IMG/VR virus record: IMGVR_UViG_3300046777_000527
Coordinates: 1 to 55,758 of that record
Strand: one strand, 5' to 3'
Length of the DNA stretch: 55,758 nucleotides
From: a virus
The translations under genes were made by a program, and so were the position numbers. Of this stretch, positions 25,956 through 34,072 are shown in pieces (position 1 is the stretch's first letter; every line of letters begins with the position of its first letter). Under the pieces are notes generated by a model, which saw nothing but the letters and a program-made list of their open reading frames with translations, was not told where the DNA came from and did not search any database.

Positions 25956-26138
25956 TTATATCCTCAGCATTAGTCCGAAAAACTTAGAAAGGAAAGACTG
26001 CTTCTTGTCCTGCCATCCTAGCAGCACACTCTGTGCGAATCTTTCCTCTGGGGTGTAGTCATCTTCTTTAATTCGGGGTGTATAAAACCGCCCGATCTTG
26101 GGCGGCTCTTCCCTGATAAACTTACCATCCTTTAGCAT
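25956..26138 (-). CDS. Small basic unknown protein (60 aa)
   Basis: A charged N-terminus (KFIREEPPKIGRF) is followed by an aromatic, hydrophobic tail (LSKFFGLMLRI). The tail is short for a full membrane span and may be a peripheral helix. It lies 1 bp before the XRE gene. No family or motif is known. Confidence 0.55.
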   Translation of the reverse strand: MLKDGKFIREEPPKIGRFYTPRIKEDDYTPEERFAQSVLLGWQDKKQSFLSKFFGLMLRI

Positions 26139-26146
26139 AGTTTCTC

Positions 26147-26533
26147 CTATACAACGTGACGATAAATCTCGATTGTCTGGTTTGCCTTGTTGTAGGTAGA
26201 TGAGTATGTACCTTTACCCCAATGAGTCGTACACCATGAACACACGTTGCCGCGCACATTCTCAGGGTTGTACTTACCTACAGGAACACTGGCGATGTTA
26301 TCTGGTTGTAGGTTCTCAACGTACTGCAGGATATGGTTACGCACTTCGCCTATGGGGTACTGACTAGCTGCACGAGTGCGGGTCTTTTGCTTCTTGGGCG
26401 CGACAGCTTTTAAGTTGCCGTACTCTTCGTCGCCTTCTTTGGTGAACACCTTGAACTGAATGTAACCCTTGCGCTCTAATATCTCAAGGTCGTGTATGGC
26501 TTTAGCCATCATCTTACGGAATACTTGTTCCAT
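26147..26533 (-). CDS. Unknown protein with possible zinc pair (128 aa)
   Basis: The N-terminal half is a helix-rich segment, then a basic linker (PKKQKTRTRAA). In the C-terminal part CSWC and H occur close together, which could hold a metal. SD AGGAGC lies about 10 bp upstream of the ATG. It precedes the XRE block in the leftward operon. Function is unknown. Confidence 0.6.
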   Translation of the reverse strand: MEQVFRKMMAKAIHDLEILERKGYIQFKVFTKEGDEEYGNLKAVAPKKQKTRTRAASQYPIGEVRNHILQYVENLQPDNIASVPVGKYNPENVRGNVCSWCTTHWGKGTYSSTYNKANQTIEIYRHVV

Positions 26534-26550
26534 AGCGGTTTAGCTCCTGA

Positions 26551-27390
26551 TTAATATGCTGCGTCTATGATGTACATCTCCCCGACTCGCAGCCCTACGC
26601 CGGGTACAACCTCATGCTCTGCTACCAGCTTCAACATACCTACCTGCCTGCGTACATCTTCCGGTACGTCATCAGCCAGATACTCCTTTATCTCAGTCGG
26701 AGATTTAGCAACAGTATATTTATCATCCTTAATTGTTACCGTCAACAATTTATGTTGTTGTAATTTTGTATGGATGTCCGATAAGTCATTAGCCCTATCT
26801 ATCAGCCCGGCAAGCTCTGTGTGCGCTTTGATAGCTCCTGTATCCTCTAGCGTTGATTTGAATTCCTCCCAGTATTTATCTTTAAGAAACCTAACCCCCG
26901 GCTCCATCAGTATCCTATGCGCGTAGTCCACATCCCGTTCAGCCTGACCCGCAGCCCTACCTGCTATATTTGATGCCATTCCCCACGCCTCGTCTATCTT
27001 ATCGACCAAGGTTTTAGGGTAGAAATTCTTGTGTATCTGCTTTAGCGCGTCCTTTAACTTGCCAGTTTTGAACGTCGTACCCCTATCCCTTTTCTCCGCA
27101 ATGCGTTTGTTATATACGGCAAAGACGTACTCCCTTGCATGCTCTCCGCGCTTGCGTCTAGTCTCAACTCCTATTTGCCCTAGTAGTTCTTCAGTAGCCG
27201 TAATGGAGACCTGCAACTCCATCACCCAAGCAACTTTGTTGTCGTACTGCCTACTTGCATAATTTACACTTAGCATCCAGTCCGGGTGCTTCTCTGCCAC
27301 GGCATACGCCAGTGGCTCTAACGTCGGGTGGAGTTTGAGTTCCCATCCATCCCCTACCGGCTCGTGCTCTAGTTTGATGTTGCTATACAT
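26551..27390 (-). CDS. Unknown phage protein (279 aa)
   Basis: The start is placed at 27390 because GGAGG lies 7 bp before that ATG; a 14-residue extension upstream lacks such a signal. The protein is mixed alpha/beta, with a helical middle (about 100-200) and a final beta-rich part (KLLTVTIKDDKYTV). It overlaps the upstream gene by 8 bp. It sits beside the 298-residue and DUF3150-like genes. No known motif is seen. Confidence 0.65.
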   Translation of the reverse strand: MYSNIKLEHEPVGDGWELKLHPTLEPLAYAVAEKHPDWMLSVNYASRQYDNKVAWVMELQVSITATEELLGQIGVETRRKRGEHAREYVFAVYNKRIAEKRDRGTTFKTGKLKDALKQIHKNFYPKTLVDKIDEAWGMASNIAGRAAGQAERDVDYAHRILMEPGVRFLKDKYWEEFKSTLEDTGAIKAHTELAGLIDRANDLSDIHTKLQQHKLLTVTIKDDKYTVAKSPTEIKEYLADDVPEDVRRQVGMLKLVAEHEVVPGVGLRVGEMYIIDAAY

Positions 27391-28279
27391 CTTCTGCCTC
27401 CATGAAAGTCTTAAACTTTTTGTAACGATCAACCTTGACCTGACCGGCTGGCACTAGCTCACGCATGAGCACATGCGGGTTTAACGCAATCAAAATCTCA
27501 TCAAACCCACGCATAACTTTTGCGTCAGTGAAACTAAGCACGCCGTTCCAGTAATGGTCTGAGTGCGAATGCACAAGCCACAAAGAAGCTTGATGCCAGT
27601 TCTCCTGCCCCCCACGCACCATCCCCATAAATTTATTCAGCGTCTGCAGATGCCGCTCTCCATCCAGCCGCCACGTATCTAAAGCCAGCGTGGTTACTAC
27701 TATTGCATTAACAGGTGACGATTCTGCCAGCGGTACTAAAACTTCTTCCACGATCTTCTTCTCAACCTTCCCCTCCAGTATCTTCAGGTATCCAGACAGG
27801 AACTTCTTAAAGTCTTTAACATCCTTGCGTACCTCGCTCATAGCCTTGCGGTCAATGACATGCACCACATCCCCCACGCAGCGTGTCGGCACTAGGTAGC
27901 CGTTCTCGTTACGAAGTTCTAACCCCGCGACGTTGTACACGTTCTCGCCTAGCCACAGCACCAGCTTGTTGTCTCTCACGCTGCACATGACGTTCAGCAC
28001 ATCACCGATGAACTTAGCCGTGGTGTCAGACTTATAGCTAGCGTCGAATGTGATAGCGCCGTGGTCGTGGAATGTCACCACGTGATGACGGTACAACTTG
28101 CAGTGTATCCTCGCCTCCCCTGCAACTATCTGGAACTGTGGCTTCCTGCGATAACCCAGTGGGCGTACGCCTGCATTGCGTCCACTGCCACGGATAGGCT
28201 CGACGCTCTCGTAGTGCGCCTTTGCCTCGTCATAACTGCGTATGGGCATGATGCCCGATCTCCAGCTCACGATTGTCAT
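27383..28279 (-). CDS. Unknown phage protein (298 aa)
   Basis: The protein is basic at its start and largely beta-rich around 50-130, with a helical Lys-rich part from about 145 to 185. A pair of histidines in HSHSDHYWNG (near 240) could be metal-binding. SD GGAGG lies 8 bp upstream, and its ATG shares TAATG with the upstream stop. It sits in the leftward block with the AAA+/VWA module and may belong to it. Confidence 0.65.
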   Translation of the reverse strand: MTIVSWRSGIMPIRSYDEAKAHYESVEPIRGSGRNAGVRPLGYRRKPQFQIVAGEARIHCKLYRHHVVTFHDHGAITFDASYKSDTTAKFIGDVLNVMCSVRDNKLVLWLGENVYNVAGLELRNENGYLVPTRCVGDVVHVIDRKAMSEVRKDVKDFKKFLSGYLKILEGKVEKKIVEEVLVPLAESSPVNAIVVTTLALDTWRLDGERHLQTLNKFMGMVRGGQENWHQASLWLVHSHSDHYWNGVLSFTDAKVMRGFDEILIALNPHVLMRELVPAGQVKVDRYKKFKTFMEAEDV

Positions 28280-28674
28280 TAGAAGTCCTCCGTTATTGGT
28301 TCACCTTTGCACTTACTGTCTGCTTTGTAAAGTTCACCGCCGTAGTATCCGTTGCTTGAATTTCGAAACTCCAGCACACACGTACCTTTGTCTGTGTGGA
28401 TGCGATGAAACATTACTCGGTCATACTCCTGCTTCGTTGCTTCAGGCTCGACTTGCAGCAGCGAATACATGTCTACGTCATCTACACTATGTACTGTGCC
28501 GCCGATCAAAGCACTGACAAAGTTCACATGGTTTATCCACGACTCAGAGCAGCAGTCAGCAAAGCAATAGAAGTCATACCTACCCTGATCTGTAACGAAC
28601 GCAATGTGTTCTCTGCCCTCGTCCATCAACAGCTCCTGCACCTGCTTACCTACCAGCACATCTAGCACGCTCAT
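28279..28674 (-). CDS. Unknown Cys-containing protein (131 aa)
   Basis: The start at ATG 28674 is preferred because GAGGTGGGT precedes it by a few bases, overlapping the stop of the DUF3150-like gene. A longer frame upstream would overlap that gene by over 100 bp. The body has CFADCCSESW (about 38-47) and several Tyr/Asp-rich strands. It is not a known family. It is coupled to the next gene by TAATG. Confidence 0.65.
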   Translation of the reverse strand: MSVLDVLVGKQVQELLMDEGREHIAFVTDQGRYDFYCFADCCSESWINHVNFVSALIGGTVHSVDDVDMYSLLQVEPEATKQEYDRVMFHRIHTDKGTCVLEFRNSSNGYYGGELYKADSKCKGEPITEDF

Positions 28675-28681
28675 ACCCACC

Positions 28682-29542
28682 TCACCAGTCAAACTTCTTA
28701 AGGATGTCATCGACCTTAGCCTTGACATCTTCACGTACACCTGCATGCTCTTTGATGTCCTCCATGTCCACGCCCACCAAGGCTCGCTCAAGGTCGCGCC
28801 TCGCTTCCTCTAGCTTGGGGTCGTTAGTAATGTTCAGCTTAGTCAGCAGCTGGCACAGTCGTTGTGGGTTCTCAAGCAGGGTGTCGTGGTAGCGTTTCTT
28901 TGTACCGTCGTCATCTTTCAGCTTGGTCGATAAGGCTTGCAGCTCGTCGTGCAGCCTGTCCCATGCCTCGTGTACCGCCTTGCCTACACGATCTTCAAAG
29001 TCTTGTTGATAGCTCTGCTCCATCTCAGCACGTAGGTCTGCGAGTTCTTGGTTGGCAGCATCGAGTCGGAAGTCACCAGCCTCAGGCAGCGGGGAGAACA
29101 CCAGCCGCATACCGTACTTGCTTTGTATATCCATCAGGTCTGGATAGTCGCTGGCTTTGTATAGCGCGCCTAGGTTTTGCTGCGCTGTAGAGACTAGGTT
29201 GTTGTATTCAGCGTACAACTTGTTGCACATATTATCGTAGGTAGTACGGAACTGATTCATCTGCGCTTTGTATTCAAGCACCAGCTTTACCGGCAGGATA
29301 CGTGCGCCCTTGTTCGACCACGGCAGCGTCATCTGATTGTGATACAGCCTGATATGTGCTGCGTACTTAGCGATATCTGAGACTAGGCTAGTGCCAGCCA
29401 TCAGATTCTTATACACCTTGCTAGCATCGCGGCTAGCGTTGTTGGTTGCGTTGACGTTATCTGCTACGTCACGGTCTAGTTTGCTTGCACCCCATGTGGA
29501 TACGTTGAGTTCCACTAGCACTGCGCTTGACGATATGCTCAT
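28682..29542 (-). CDS. DUF3150-like coiled-coil protein of AAA+/VWA module (286 aa)
   Basis: The protein is helical throughout. It has an N-terminal helical part with a TLPW-containing stretch (about 70-80), a long helix-rich middle and charged coiled-coil segments to the end. The layout recalls DUF3150 proteins, which are found beside MoxR-type ATPases and VWA proteins in phages and mobile elements. That pairing is exactly what is seen here (ATPase at 31806-32873, VWA protein at 29816-31027). It probably bridges the two or binds the target. SD AAGGGG precedes the ATG. Family assignment is moderate. Confidence 0.6.
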   Translation of the reverse strand: MSISSSAVLVELNVSTWGASKLDRDVADNVNATNNASRDASKVYKNLMAGTSLVSDIAKYAAHIRLYHNQMTLPWSNKGARILPVKLVLEYKAQMNQFRTTYDNMCNKLYAEYNNLVSTAQQNLGALYKASDYPDLMDIQSKYGMRLVFSPLPEAGDFRLDAANQELADLRAEMEQSYQQDFEDRVGKAVHEAWDRLHDELQALSTKLKDDDGTKKRYHDTLLENPQRLCQLLTKLNITNDPKLEEARRDLERALVGVDMEDIKEHAGVREDVKAKVDDILKKFDW

Positions 29543-29559
29543 GATTACCCCTTTAAAAA

Positions 29560-29805
29560 TTATCGTTCCTCAGGCTTACCCGCCAGTCGCATTATCTCTA
29601 CCTCGTTGTCCGTTAAGAACTTGAGCGATAGGCGTGATGCATCTCTATCCTGCGGGAAGATGTGATATGTAGTACCCCCCTGCTCTTTAGCTTGCCACTT
29701 CTCACGATACAGCTCTGCTTTAGCTATCAGCTCGACTAACTGAATAGCATCCTTGCTATCTAGCACATACCCTGTGTGGCTTATCTCTACTATCATCTTG
29801 CTCAT
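29560..29805 (-). CDS. Small unknown protein (81 aa)
   Basis: The start is the ATG at 29805, after GGGGGTTAGGT; a much longer frame upstream lies inside the VWA gene and is a shadow. The protein is mixed alpha/beta and charged, with no motif. It lies between the VWA and DUF3150-like genes, so it may belong to that module, but the function is unknown. Confidence 0.6.
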   Translation of the reverse strand: MSKMIVEISHTGYVLDSKDAIQLVELIAKAELYREKWQAKEQGGTTYHIFPQDRDASRLSLKFLTDNEVEIMRLAGKPEER

Positions 29806-29815
29806 ACCTAACCCC

Positions 29816-31027
29816 CTAGTCATTGATGTGAATAGTTTGACCCACTGGAGATGTGACAGTGTTGCCGCCACAGATGACCCACAGTACAGGCGAGTCCCAC
29901 TCACCGCCCCAGTCGCTGCCCACGTACCCGTCGGTAAGAATGATGGAGCACTCAGGCTTGATATTCTTCTCCTTAAGGTAGCGAGTAATACAGCTCGGAG
30001 AAGTACCGCCACCACCCTTAGGCTTAGTCGATTCAACCAGCGAACCCATCGATGTAGCGTCGTATTCTTCATGGCCTGCCACTTCACCGTCCCAGTACAG
30101 CAGATCAACTTTGTCAGGCGTAACTTCATCAGCTATCCCCTTAACTTCTGACAGGAATGCGGCTAACTCCTGCCCCCCGATGGAACCACTTGTATCCACG
30201 CCGATCACTAGGTGTCCGACTTTCTCGCTGATAAGTGTGGGCATGTACGTATCGCCCGACAGGAACCGTCTGTTTACTCGCCGCCATGATGAACTATCCT
30301 TCCCCTTACAGATTGATTTGACATACTCACGTAGCACCTCGCGCCAGTTGACCTTAGGTTCAAGCATCTCCTGCAGCTCACGGCTTAGCCCACCTGCGCC
30401 CTCACCCTTCAACTTCTTATGTGCCATAGCACCTTGACGTAACGCCTGATCTACTTCCTTCTCAAGCTCACGCTTCTCTGCATCAGACAAAGCATCAGCA
30501 CCACCCCAGTCATGCTCGTCGATGCCATCACCCATACCACCGTTCTTCGGGTCGAACATACCCTTACCGTCTTTCTTGTCCTGCTTAAGCAGGTCGAACA
30601 CTTGCTTAGCGTTCATGCCACGATACTTCTCATCGACTAGACCGATCTGCTTACCACCTAGCACTGGGAACTTTAGGTGTACGCCCTTAGGGTCAAGGTC
30701 TTTAAGCTGGATATTGATGACGTAGTCGCACGCCATGTTAGCTAGCTGCGCATCTTCCTTCCACAGCTTCACCCATGTAGTTAAGTGTCGATACGCTTTG
30801 TGCATAGCCTCGTGCAGTACGACAAAGGCAAGTTCCTTCTCGTTGATGATCTTCACAAACTCACGACCATAGAACTCGTCGCGTCCGTTGGTTGCTGCCG
30901 TAGGTATGGTGTCGATGATGCTGGTCTTACCGACCATAAGAATGCCTGACCACATTGCGAACTCAGGGTTGCGCATCAGTGCAATCTTCACCTTCTTCAG
31001 CTTACGTTCTTCTTTATCTATTGCCAT
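29816..31027 (-). CDS. VWA-like protein with zinc-peptidase domain (403 aa)
   Basis: Start chosen at ATG 31027 after AAAGGAGC; a 40-residue extension has no SD. The N-terminal domain has HEAMH (72-76), the zinc-binding HExxH, within LHEAMHKAYRH. The C-terminal half is a VWA fold with a MIDAS triad DTSGS at 278-282, then GGGGTSP and ILTDGY. This two-part layout matches the DUF2201-type family. With a MoxR ATPase such proteins act as chaperone or remodelling complexes in which VWA binds a metal-bridged partner. The peptidase may cut a host or virion protein; the target is unknown. Confidence 0.82.
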   Translation of the reverse strand: MAIDKEERKLKKVKIALMRNPEFAMWSGILMVGKTSIIDTIPTAATNGRDEFYGREFVKIINEKELAFVVLHEAMHKAYRHLTTWVKLWKEDAQLANMACDYVINIQLKDLDPKGVHLKFPVLGGKQIGLVDEKYRGMNAKQVFDLLKQDKKDGKGMFDPKNGGMGDGIDEHDWGGADALSDAEKRELEKEVDQALRQGAMAHKKLKGEGAGGLSRELQEMLEPKVNWREVLREYVKSICKGKDSSSWRRVNRRFLSGDTYMPTLISEKVGHLVIGVDTSGSIGGQELAAFLSEVKGIADEVTPDKVDLLYWDGEVAGHEEYDATSMGSLVESTKPKGGGGTSPSCITRYLKEKNIKPECSIILTDGYVGSDWGGEWDSPVLWVICGGNTVTSPVGQTIHIND

Positions 31028-31236
31028 AGGTCTAGCTCCTTTTGTGCTGGTGGGTCTAACAGTTGAATCATGCGCAGCTTTTCTTCTGCTTCCTTGCGTG
31101 TCATGGGTGGAGTTATGGATTCTTCTGTTTTTCCATCTAGCCTCCACACTCTGTACCAGATAGGTTCTCGTCGCTCGTTATGTTGATAAACGTCCTCATT
31201 ATCTTTAGCAAGCCACGCTATTATGTATTCACGCAT
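31018..31236 (-). CDS. Small unknown protein (72 aa)
   Basis: A charged, Trp-rich small protein with a helical C-terminus (TRKEAEEKLRMIQLL). It starts at an ATG after GAGGAGG and overlaps the VWA gene by 10 bp. The SD is very close to the ATG, so a start a few codons later is possible. No family or motif is known. Confidence 0.55.
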   Translation of the reverse strand: MREYIIAWLAKDNEDVYQHNERREPIWYRVWRLDGKTEESITPPMTRKEAEEKLRMIQLLDPPAQKELDLWQ

Positions 31237-31588
31237 CCTCCTCGTCCTCCGTTTCCTCCTTACTCACGTACCGCTGGTCTGGTTCTATGTGCAGTTTTAA
31301 GTAGCCGATCATTCGGTCAAAGCTACCTACAGTTACGCGCTTGATAGCAAACCTACGTGGGGGCTGTATACCCACGGCTCTATAGAACGCAAAACTAGCG
31401 TTGTCCACATCCCAGTGCATAACCTGATATCTGAACCTACCGTTGCGCTCCCACCCGTTGATAGATAGTCCTACCCGTAGACCGCCTACAATCAGATCGG
31501 CATACTTATCTCGCAGCTTGCACATAGCCATGTACTTCTTCATCTTGGCACTGTGCCATAACGCTCTGTATCTATTGCGTACTTTCAT
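31229..31588 (-). CDS. Unknown basic protein (119 aa)
   Basis: The start is ATG 31588, with GGGGAGTGAGG just upstream; a GTG two codons earlier overlaps the preceding stop. The N-terminus is Arg/Lys-rich (MKVRNRYRALWHSAKMKKY). The middle is beta-rich, and the end is acidic (ETEDEEDA). A basic start and acidic tail suggest nucleic-acid or protein binding, but no known fold is visible. Confidence 0.6.
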   Translation of the reverse strand: MKVRNRYRALWHSAKMKKYMAMCKLRDKYADLIVGGLRVGLSINGWERNGRFRYQVMHWDVDNASFAFYRAVGIQPPRRFAIKRVTVGSFDRMIGYLKLHIEPDQRYVSKEETEDEEDA

Positions 31589-31590
31589 CC

Positions 31591-31806
31591 TCACTCCCCT
31601 ATCAGTAGTCTGACGTAGCGGTTTATCTCGGCTTGGTCAGTGGTTTCTAAGATGATCTCGGTCATGGGTGAATTGAAGCGATAGATAGCATAGCGATACT
31701 CGTCTTTCTTCTCGTCATGCCACCCTGCTACTGCATACCCTGCTTCTCTTAGGTTCGCAACAGTCTTGTTCACCACCACCCACTTACCATCGAACTCGAT
31801 AGCCAT
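31591..31806 (-). CDS. Small unknown protein (71 aa)
   Basis: A compact beta-rich protein (KWVVVNKTVANLR, then YAIYRFN), with no Cys or membrane segment. Its ATG shares an A with the stop of the AAA+ ATPase (TAATG), so the two are translationally coupled. That makes it a candidate small partner of the ATPase. Function is unknown. Confidence 0.6.
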   Translation of the reverse strand: MAIEFDGKWVVVNKTVANLREAGYAVAGWHDEKKDEYRYAIYRFNSPMTEIILETTDQAEINRYVRLLIGE

Positions 31807-32873
31807 TACAGCAAGTCCTCGTTTTTAGCCACCCAGTCGCTGAATGCTTTGCATGCGAACGCAACCTTCTGCTTTGTCTGTGACTTAGCGATGTTGATAG
31901 CGAACGCTGCTTGCCACTCTGGTTCGAACCGCTCAAGGTACTGCATGAAGGGAGTGATGGTGTCTTTCTCTACCTTACTGATAGCACCGAACACCACGAT
32001 TGCAGATGCACCTGCAGACTTAGGCACAGGCGTATGTAGTGGGTCTTTGATTGTTGACTCCCACGTAGGAAGCTGGTCAGCAAAGTCAAGGTAGGCTTGG
32101 AAGTCACGCGCAGCTGGCTCACCGATTGCGCCTTTCAATGCAGACAGTACGCTGTCGTTGTCTAGCGTCTTGCGAACCTTGACGATGTGTGATGCACGTT
32201 CGAGTGAACGCGGGGATACGTAAGCCTGCATAGGCTTAGTGGGGTTGAAGATATAGGGATTCTCTTTCTGGCTTTCGTCTGTATAGCTTGCGAACAGCTG
32301 CGGGAATTGCTTACCGAACGCAAGTATCTCTGGTGCAATGTCGTTGTTCATAGCCCAGTCAGCCCATTCGTCGAACGATGGCTTCGATACCTGCACAGGA
32401 ATTATGCGGTTTAGAGTGTGCGCTTTAAGTACGTCGCCCACGCCGTCTGTGGCTAGGTTGCCAGTCAGAAACACGATAGTCTCAGGATGCACAGGGATAT
32501 CACCGAGGCGAGGATTGTGCGCCTCTAGCAACGGATGCAGCATGTTAATCACTGCAGGAAAGCCCTTACTGAACTCGTCGAGCATGACGATCATAGGCTT
32601 GTTGGTATGGAACCCGAACCTAGCGTTAGGATAGTAGCGGGTAGTCTTTGTCTCATGGTCGATGACAGGCATGGCGATGTCACCTAAGTCCATGTTGGGC
32701 ACATCAATATAGGCAAGCCCGTGGTTCGGGAACCGCTCTTTCAGAGCGGACATAATTGAAGATTTGCCGATGCCCGGCTCACCACGCAACAAGTATCGGT
32801 TCATCGGGGTAGATGCAATCAGGTTAGCTGCTTGCTTCAGAGTTACGGTAGTGCCAAAGTTTATAGCTGCCAT
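31806..32873 (-). CDS. MoxR-type AAA+ ATPase (355 aa)
   Basis: Walker A is GEPGIGKS at 31-38, Walker B MIVMLDEF at 94-101 and sensor 1 TGN at 137-139. Sensor 2 is not obvious. The MoxR group works with VWA proteins to remodel or load cofactors onto targets, and the VWA/zinc-peptidase protein lies about 0.8 kb downstream. The leader has AAGGAGCTAAC before the ATG, identical over 18 bases to a copy in the 9.7 kb intergenic region. The ATPase probably heads a functional unit with the VWA and DUF3150-like genes. Confidence 0.85.
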   Translation of the reverse strand: MAAINFGTTVTLKQAANLIASTPMNRYLLRGEPGIGKSSIMSALKERFPNHGLAYIDVPNMDLGDIAMPVIDHETKTTRYYPNARFGFHTNKPMIVMLDEFSKGFPAVINMLHPLLEAHNPRLGDIPVHPETIVFLTGNLATDGVGDVLKAHTLNRIIPVQVSKPSFDEWADWAMNNDIAPEILAFGKQFPQLFASYTDESQKENPYIFNPTKPMQAYVSPRSLERASHIVKVRKTLDNDSVLSALKGAIGEPAARDFQAYLDFADQLPTWESTIKDPLHTPVPKSAGASAIVVFGAISKVEKDTITPFMQYLERFEPEWQAAFAINIAKSQTKQKVAFACKAFSDWVAKNEDLL

Positions 32874-33058
32874 GTTAGCTCCTTCGTCGTTAGTAATAGT
32901 GAAGCCAAGGTGCGTCGGCTTCGTAGTTTATGCACCGCCATTCCGTGCTGCGCATTCCTTACCGGCTCGCAATGGTCAAGCACCGGCTCATCCTCGCTGT
33001 AGGTTTGCTTTCCACCTACGCTCACTGTCGCTAGTGTTTGTGGGCTACCTGCCACAAC
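32874..33058 (-). promoter_or_regulatory. 185-bp leader with hairpin and repeats
   Basis: This gap is the longest break in the 20-35 kb leftward block. It holds ACCGGCTC twice (32961-32968 and 32982-32989) and a hairpin of GTAGGT (32999-33004) with ACCTAC (33014-33019). GGTGC and GCACC can also pair. The end carries ACGACGAAGGAGCTAAC before the ATPase ATG. A promoter or attenuator for the ATPase is plausible. A 64-residue GTG-start frame across it lacks an SD and runs into the ATPase, so it was not called. Confidence 0.35.
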
Positions 33059-33250
33059 TCAGGGTTTTACCACGTTGATGCGTTGCTGCTTCTCATCCCA
33101 CTCTATGCGCACGTTGCCTTTGGCTACGTCTAGGATGATTTCCCACGCCATGTTTATTGCTTTGCCTACCTGCGTGATTTTGTAAACCAGATACAAGTTC
33201 AGCCCCGCCATAGCTAGGGCACAAAGAGATACCAGTTCCATGTCGCTCAT
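33059..33250 (-). CDS. Small single-pass membrane protein (63 aa)
   Basis: Start is ATG 33250, after GGGGGTGGT; a 22-residue upstream extension lies inside the neighbour. Residues about 8-25 (SLCALAMAGLNLYLVYKI) form a membrane helix. The rest is cytoplasmic or periplasmic with a basic region. It overlaps a 27-residue peptide gene by ATGA. It is likely a phage envelope-associated protein. Function is not known. Confidence 0.6.
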   Translation of the reverse strand: MSDMELVSLCALAMAGLNLYLVYKITQVGKAINMAWEIILDVAKGNVRIEWDEKQQRINVVKP

Positions 33251-33330
33251 ACCACCCCCATACTTAAAAGCACTGCCATTACACAAGCCAGCACTAGACA
33301 TGCCAGCACCACCCACGTATCAGGCTCCAT
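33247..33330 (-). CDS. Tiny single-pass membrane peptide (27 aa)
   Basis: The peptide runs MEPDTWVVLACLVLACVMAV and on, with a hydrophobic helix over nearly its full length. GTGGAGG lies directly before the ATG. It overlaps both neighbours: its start sits in the end of the 75-residue gene and its stop shares ATGA with the 63-residue membrane gene. The nested overlaps and SD support translation, although the length is too short for certainty. A small holin-like or regulatory peptide is possible. Confidence 0.45.
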   Translation of the reverse strand: MEPDTWVVLACLVLACVMAVLLSMGVV

Positions 33331-33547
33331 CCTCCACCTCCTCTCTTATATCCACCTTCATGATCTCGCGTATCTCGTGCGCACGTAAAACCTGATCCAG
33401 TCTTGCCCTTATCTCCCTTACTGGTACGTGCGATACACCAAAGAAGTGTGAGTGCAGCTGGTTATGTTTCGCTGCCTCTGCCTCCCACTGCGCTACTCGC
33501 GCATCCCTGATCTCACGCTTTCTCGCGTGACTCCCTGCTGGCGCCAT
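33320..33547 (-). CDS. Small charged unknown protein (75 aa)
   Basis: Start is ATG 33547, after GGAGGAC. The protein is Arg/Glu-rich and helical (RKREIRDARVAQWEAEAAK), ending in EEVEDGA. The 53-residue gene two positions upstream ends similarly in EVLDGA, which hints at repeated duplication here. It overlaps the upstream paralogue by 35 bp. No known family. Confidence 0.6.
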   Translation of the reverse strand: MAPAGSHARKREIRDARVAQWEAEAAKHNQLHSHFFGVSHVPVREIRARLDQVLRAHEIREIMKVDIREEVEDGA

Positions 33548-33749
33548 GTGTCCTCCATTTCCAGTCGTCGTACCCATACGCTCGTCTAGCTAACTTAACT
33601 ACACGATCAAATTCTTCCTCGCATGCATGCTTTAAGTTTATCCACCATCGTCGATCTTCGTCGTCATGCTGGTACGATGCCCCTAGCATGTAAGCATATA
33701 TCTCCTTCCTACATAACTCCATTAGTCTTTCTCTATCTTCAGGCTCCAT
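33513..33749 (-). CDS. Small paralogous phage protein, copy A (78 aa)
   Basis: The protein starts MEPEDRERL and contains DDEDRRWW, a layout shared with the 69-residue copy at 33863-34072: EDRE, then LGA, then DE-R-W. The rest is helical and basic with Trp-rich ends (YDDWKWRT). SD GGGAGG is about 8 bp upstream. It is one of two tandem copies; the function is unknown. The overlapping neighbours suggest a compact genome under pressure for length. Confidence 0.65.
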   Translation of the reverse strand: MEPEDRERLMELCRKEIYAYMLGASYQHDDEDRRWWINLKHACEEEFDRVVKLARRAYGYDDWKWRTHGASRESREKA

Positions 33750-33900
33750 CTAATACCTCCCGTATTCTCTGCATCATCTCTGGTGTGCGTAGCTTCTCTA
33801 GTAACTCTTGCAGTTCTCTTTCCTCTTTCTCGCGCTTCGCCTTTATCTTGGTTCCGTACGGCTCACGCTTCGTCGGCGGTAGTAGTGTTCTTTTTTCCAT
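33739..33900 (-). CDS. Small charged helical protein (53 aa)
   Basis: The frame starts MEKRTLLPPTKREPYG, then has a long Lys/Glu helix (KREKEERELQELLEKL). It overlaps the upstream paralogue by 38 bp and the downstream copy by 11 bp. GGAGG is about 13 bp upstream of the ATG, a little far. It ends in EVLDGA, close to the end of the 75-residue neighbour. A coiled coil is likely; there is no known family. Confidence 0.55.
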   Translation of the reverse strand: MEKRTLLPPTKREPYGTKIKAKREKEERELQELLEKLRTPEMMQRIREVLDGA

Positions 33901-34072
33901 AGAGTTCATTCGCCTCCTGTACTAATTGCATGTACTCTAATTTGTGCATGTCGTATAGCCGCTCCCATCTGTGGCGTTCCTCATCAGTCCATGCACCCTC
34001 TGCGCCTAGCGTGGCGGCTAGGTTCGACCTCTTAAATATCTCTCGTAACCACTCTCTATCTTCTTCACTCAT
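33863..34072 (-). CDS. Small paralogous phage protein, copy B (69 aa)
   Basis: It starts MSEEDREWLREIFKRS and contains LGAEGAWTDEERHRW, matching copy A at 33513-33749 in order and spacing. Both are about 70-80 residues and highly charged. The ATG overlaps the upstream stop (GGATGAGTG). The function is unknown, but the family is repeated twice within 600 bp. Two copies suggest a dosage need or diverging binding specificity. Confidence 0.65.
   Translation of the reverse strand: MSEEDREWLREIFKRSNLAATLGAEGAWTDEERHRWERLYDMHKLEYMQLVQEANELYGKKNTTTADEA

Noticed and set aside
32861-33055. 64-residue GTG-start frame before the ATPase
   Set aside because: No SD, and it reads through the ATPase's SD and start codon; best seen as leader.
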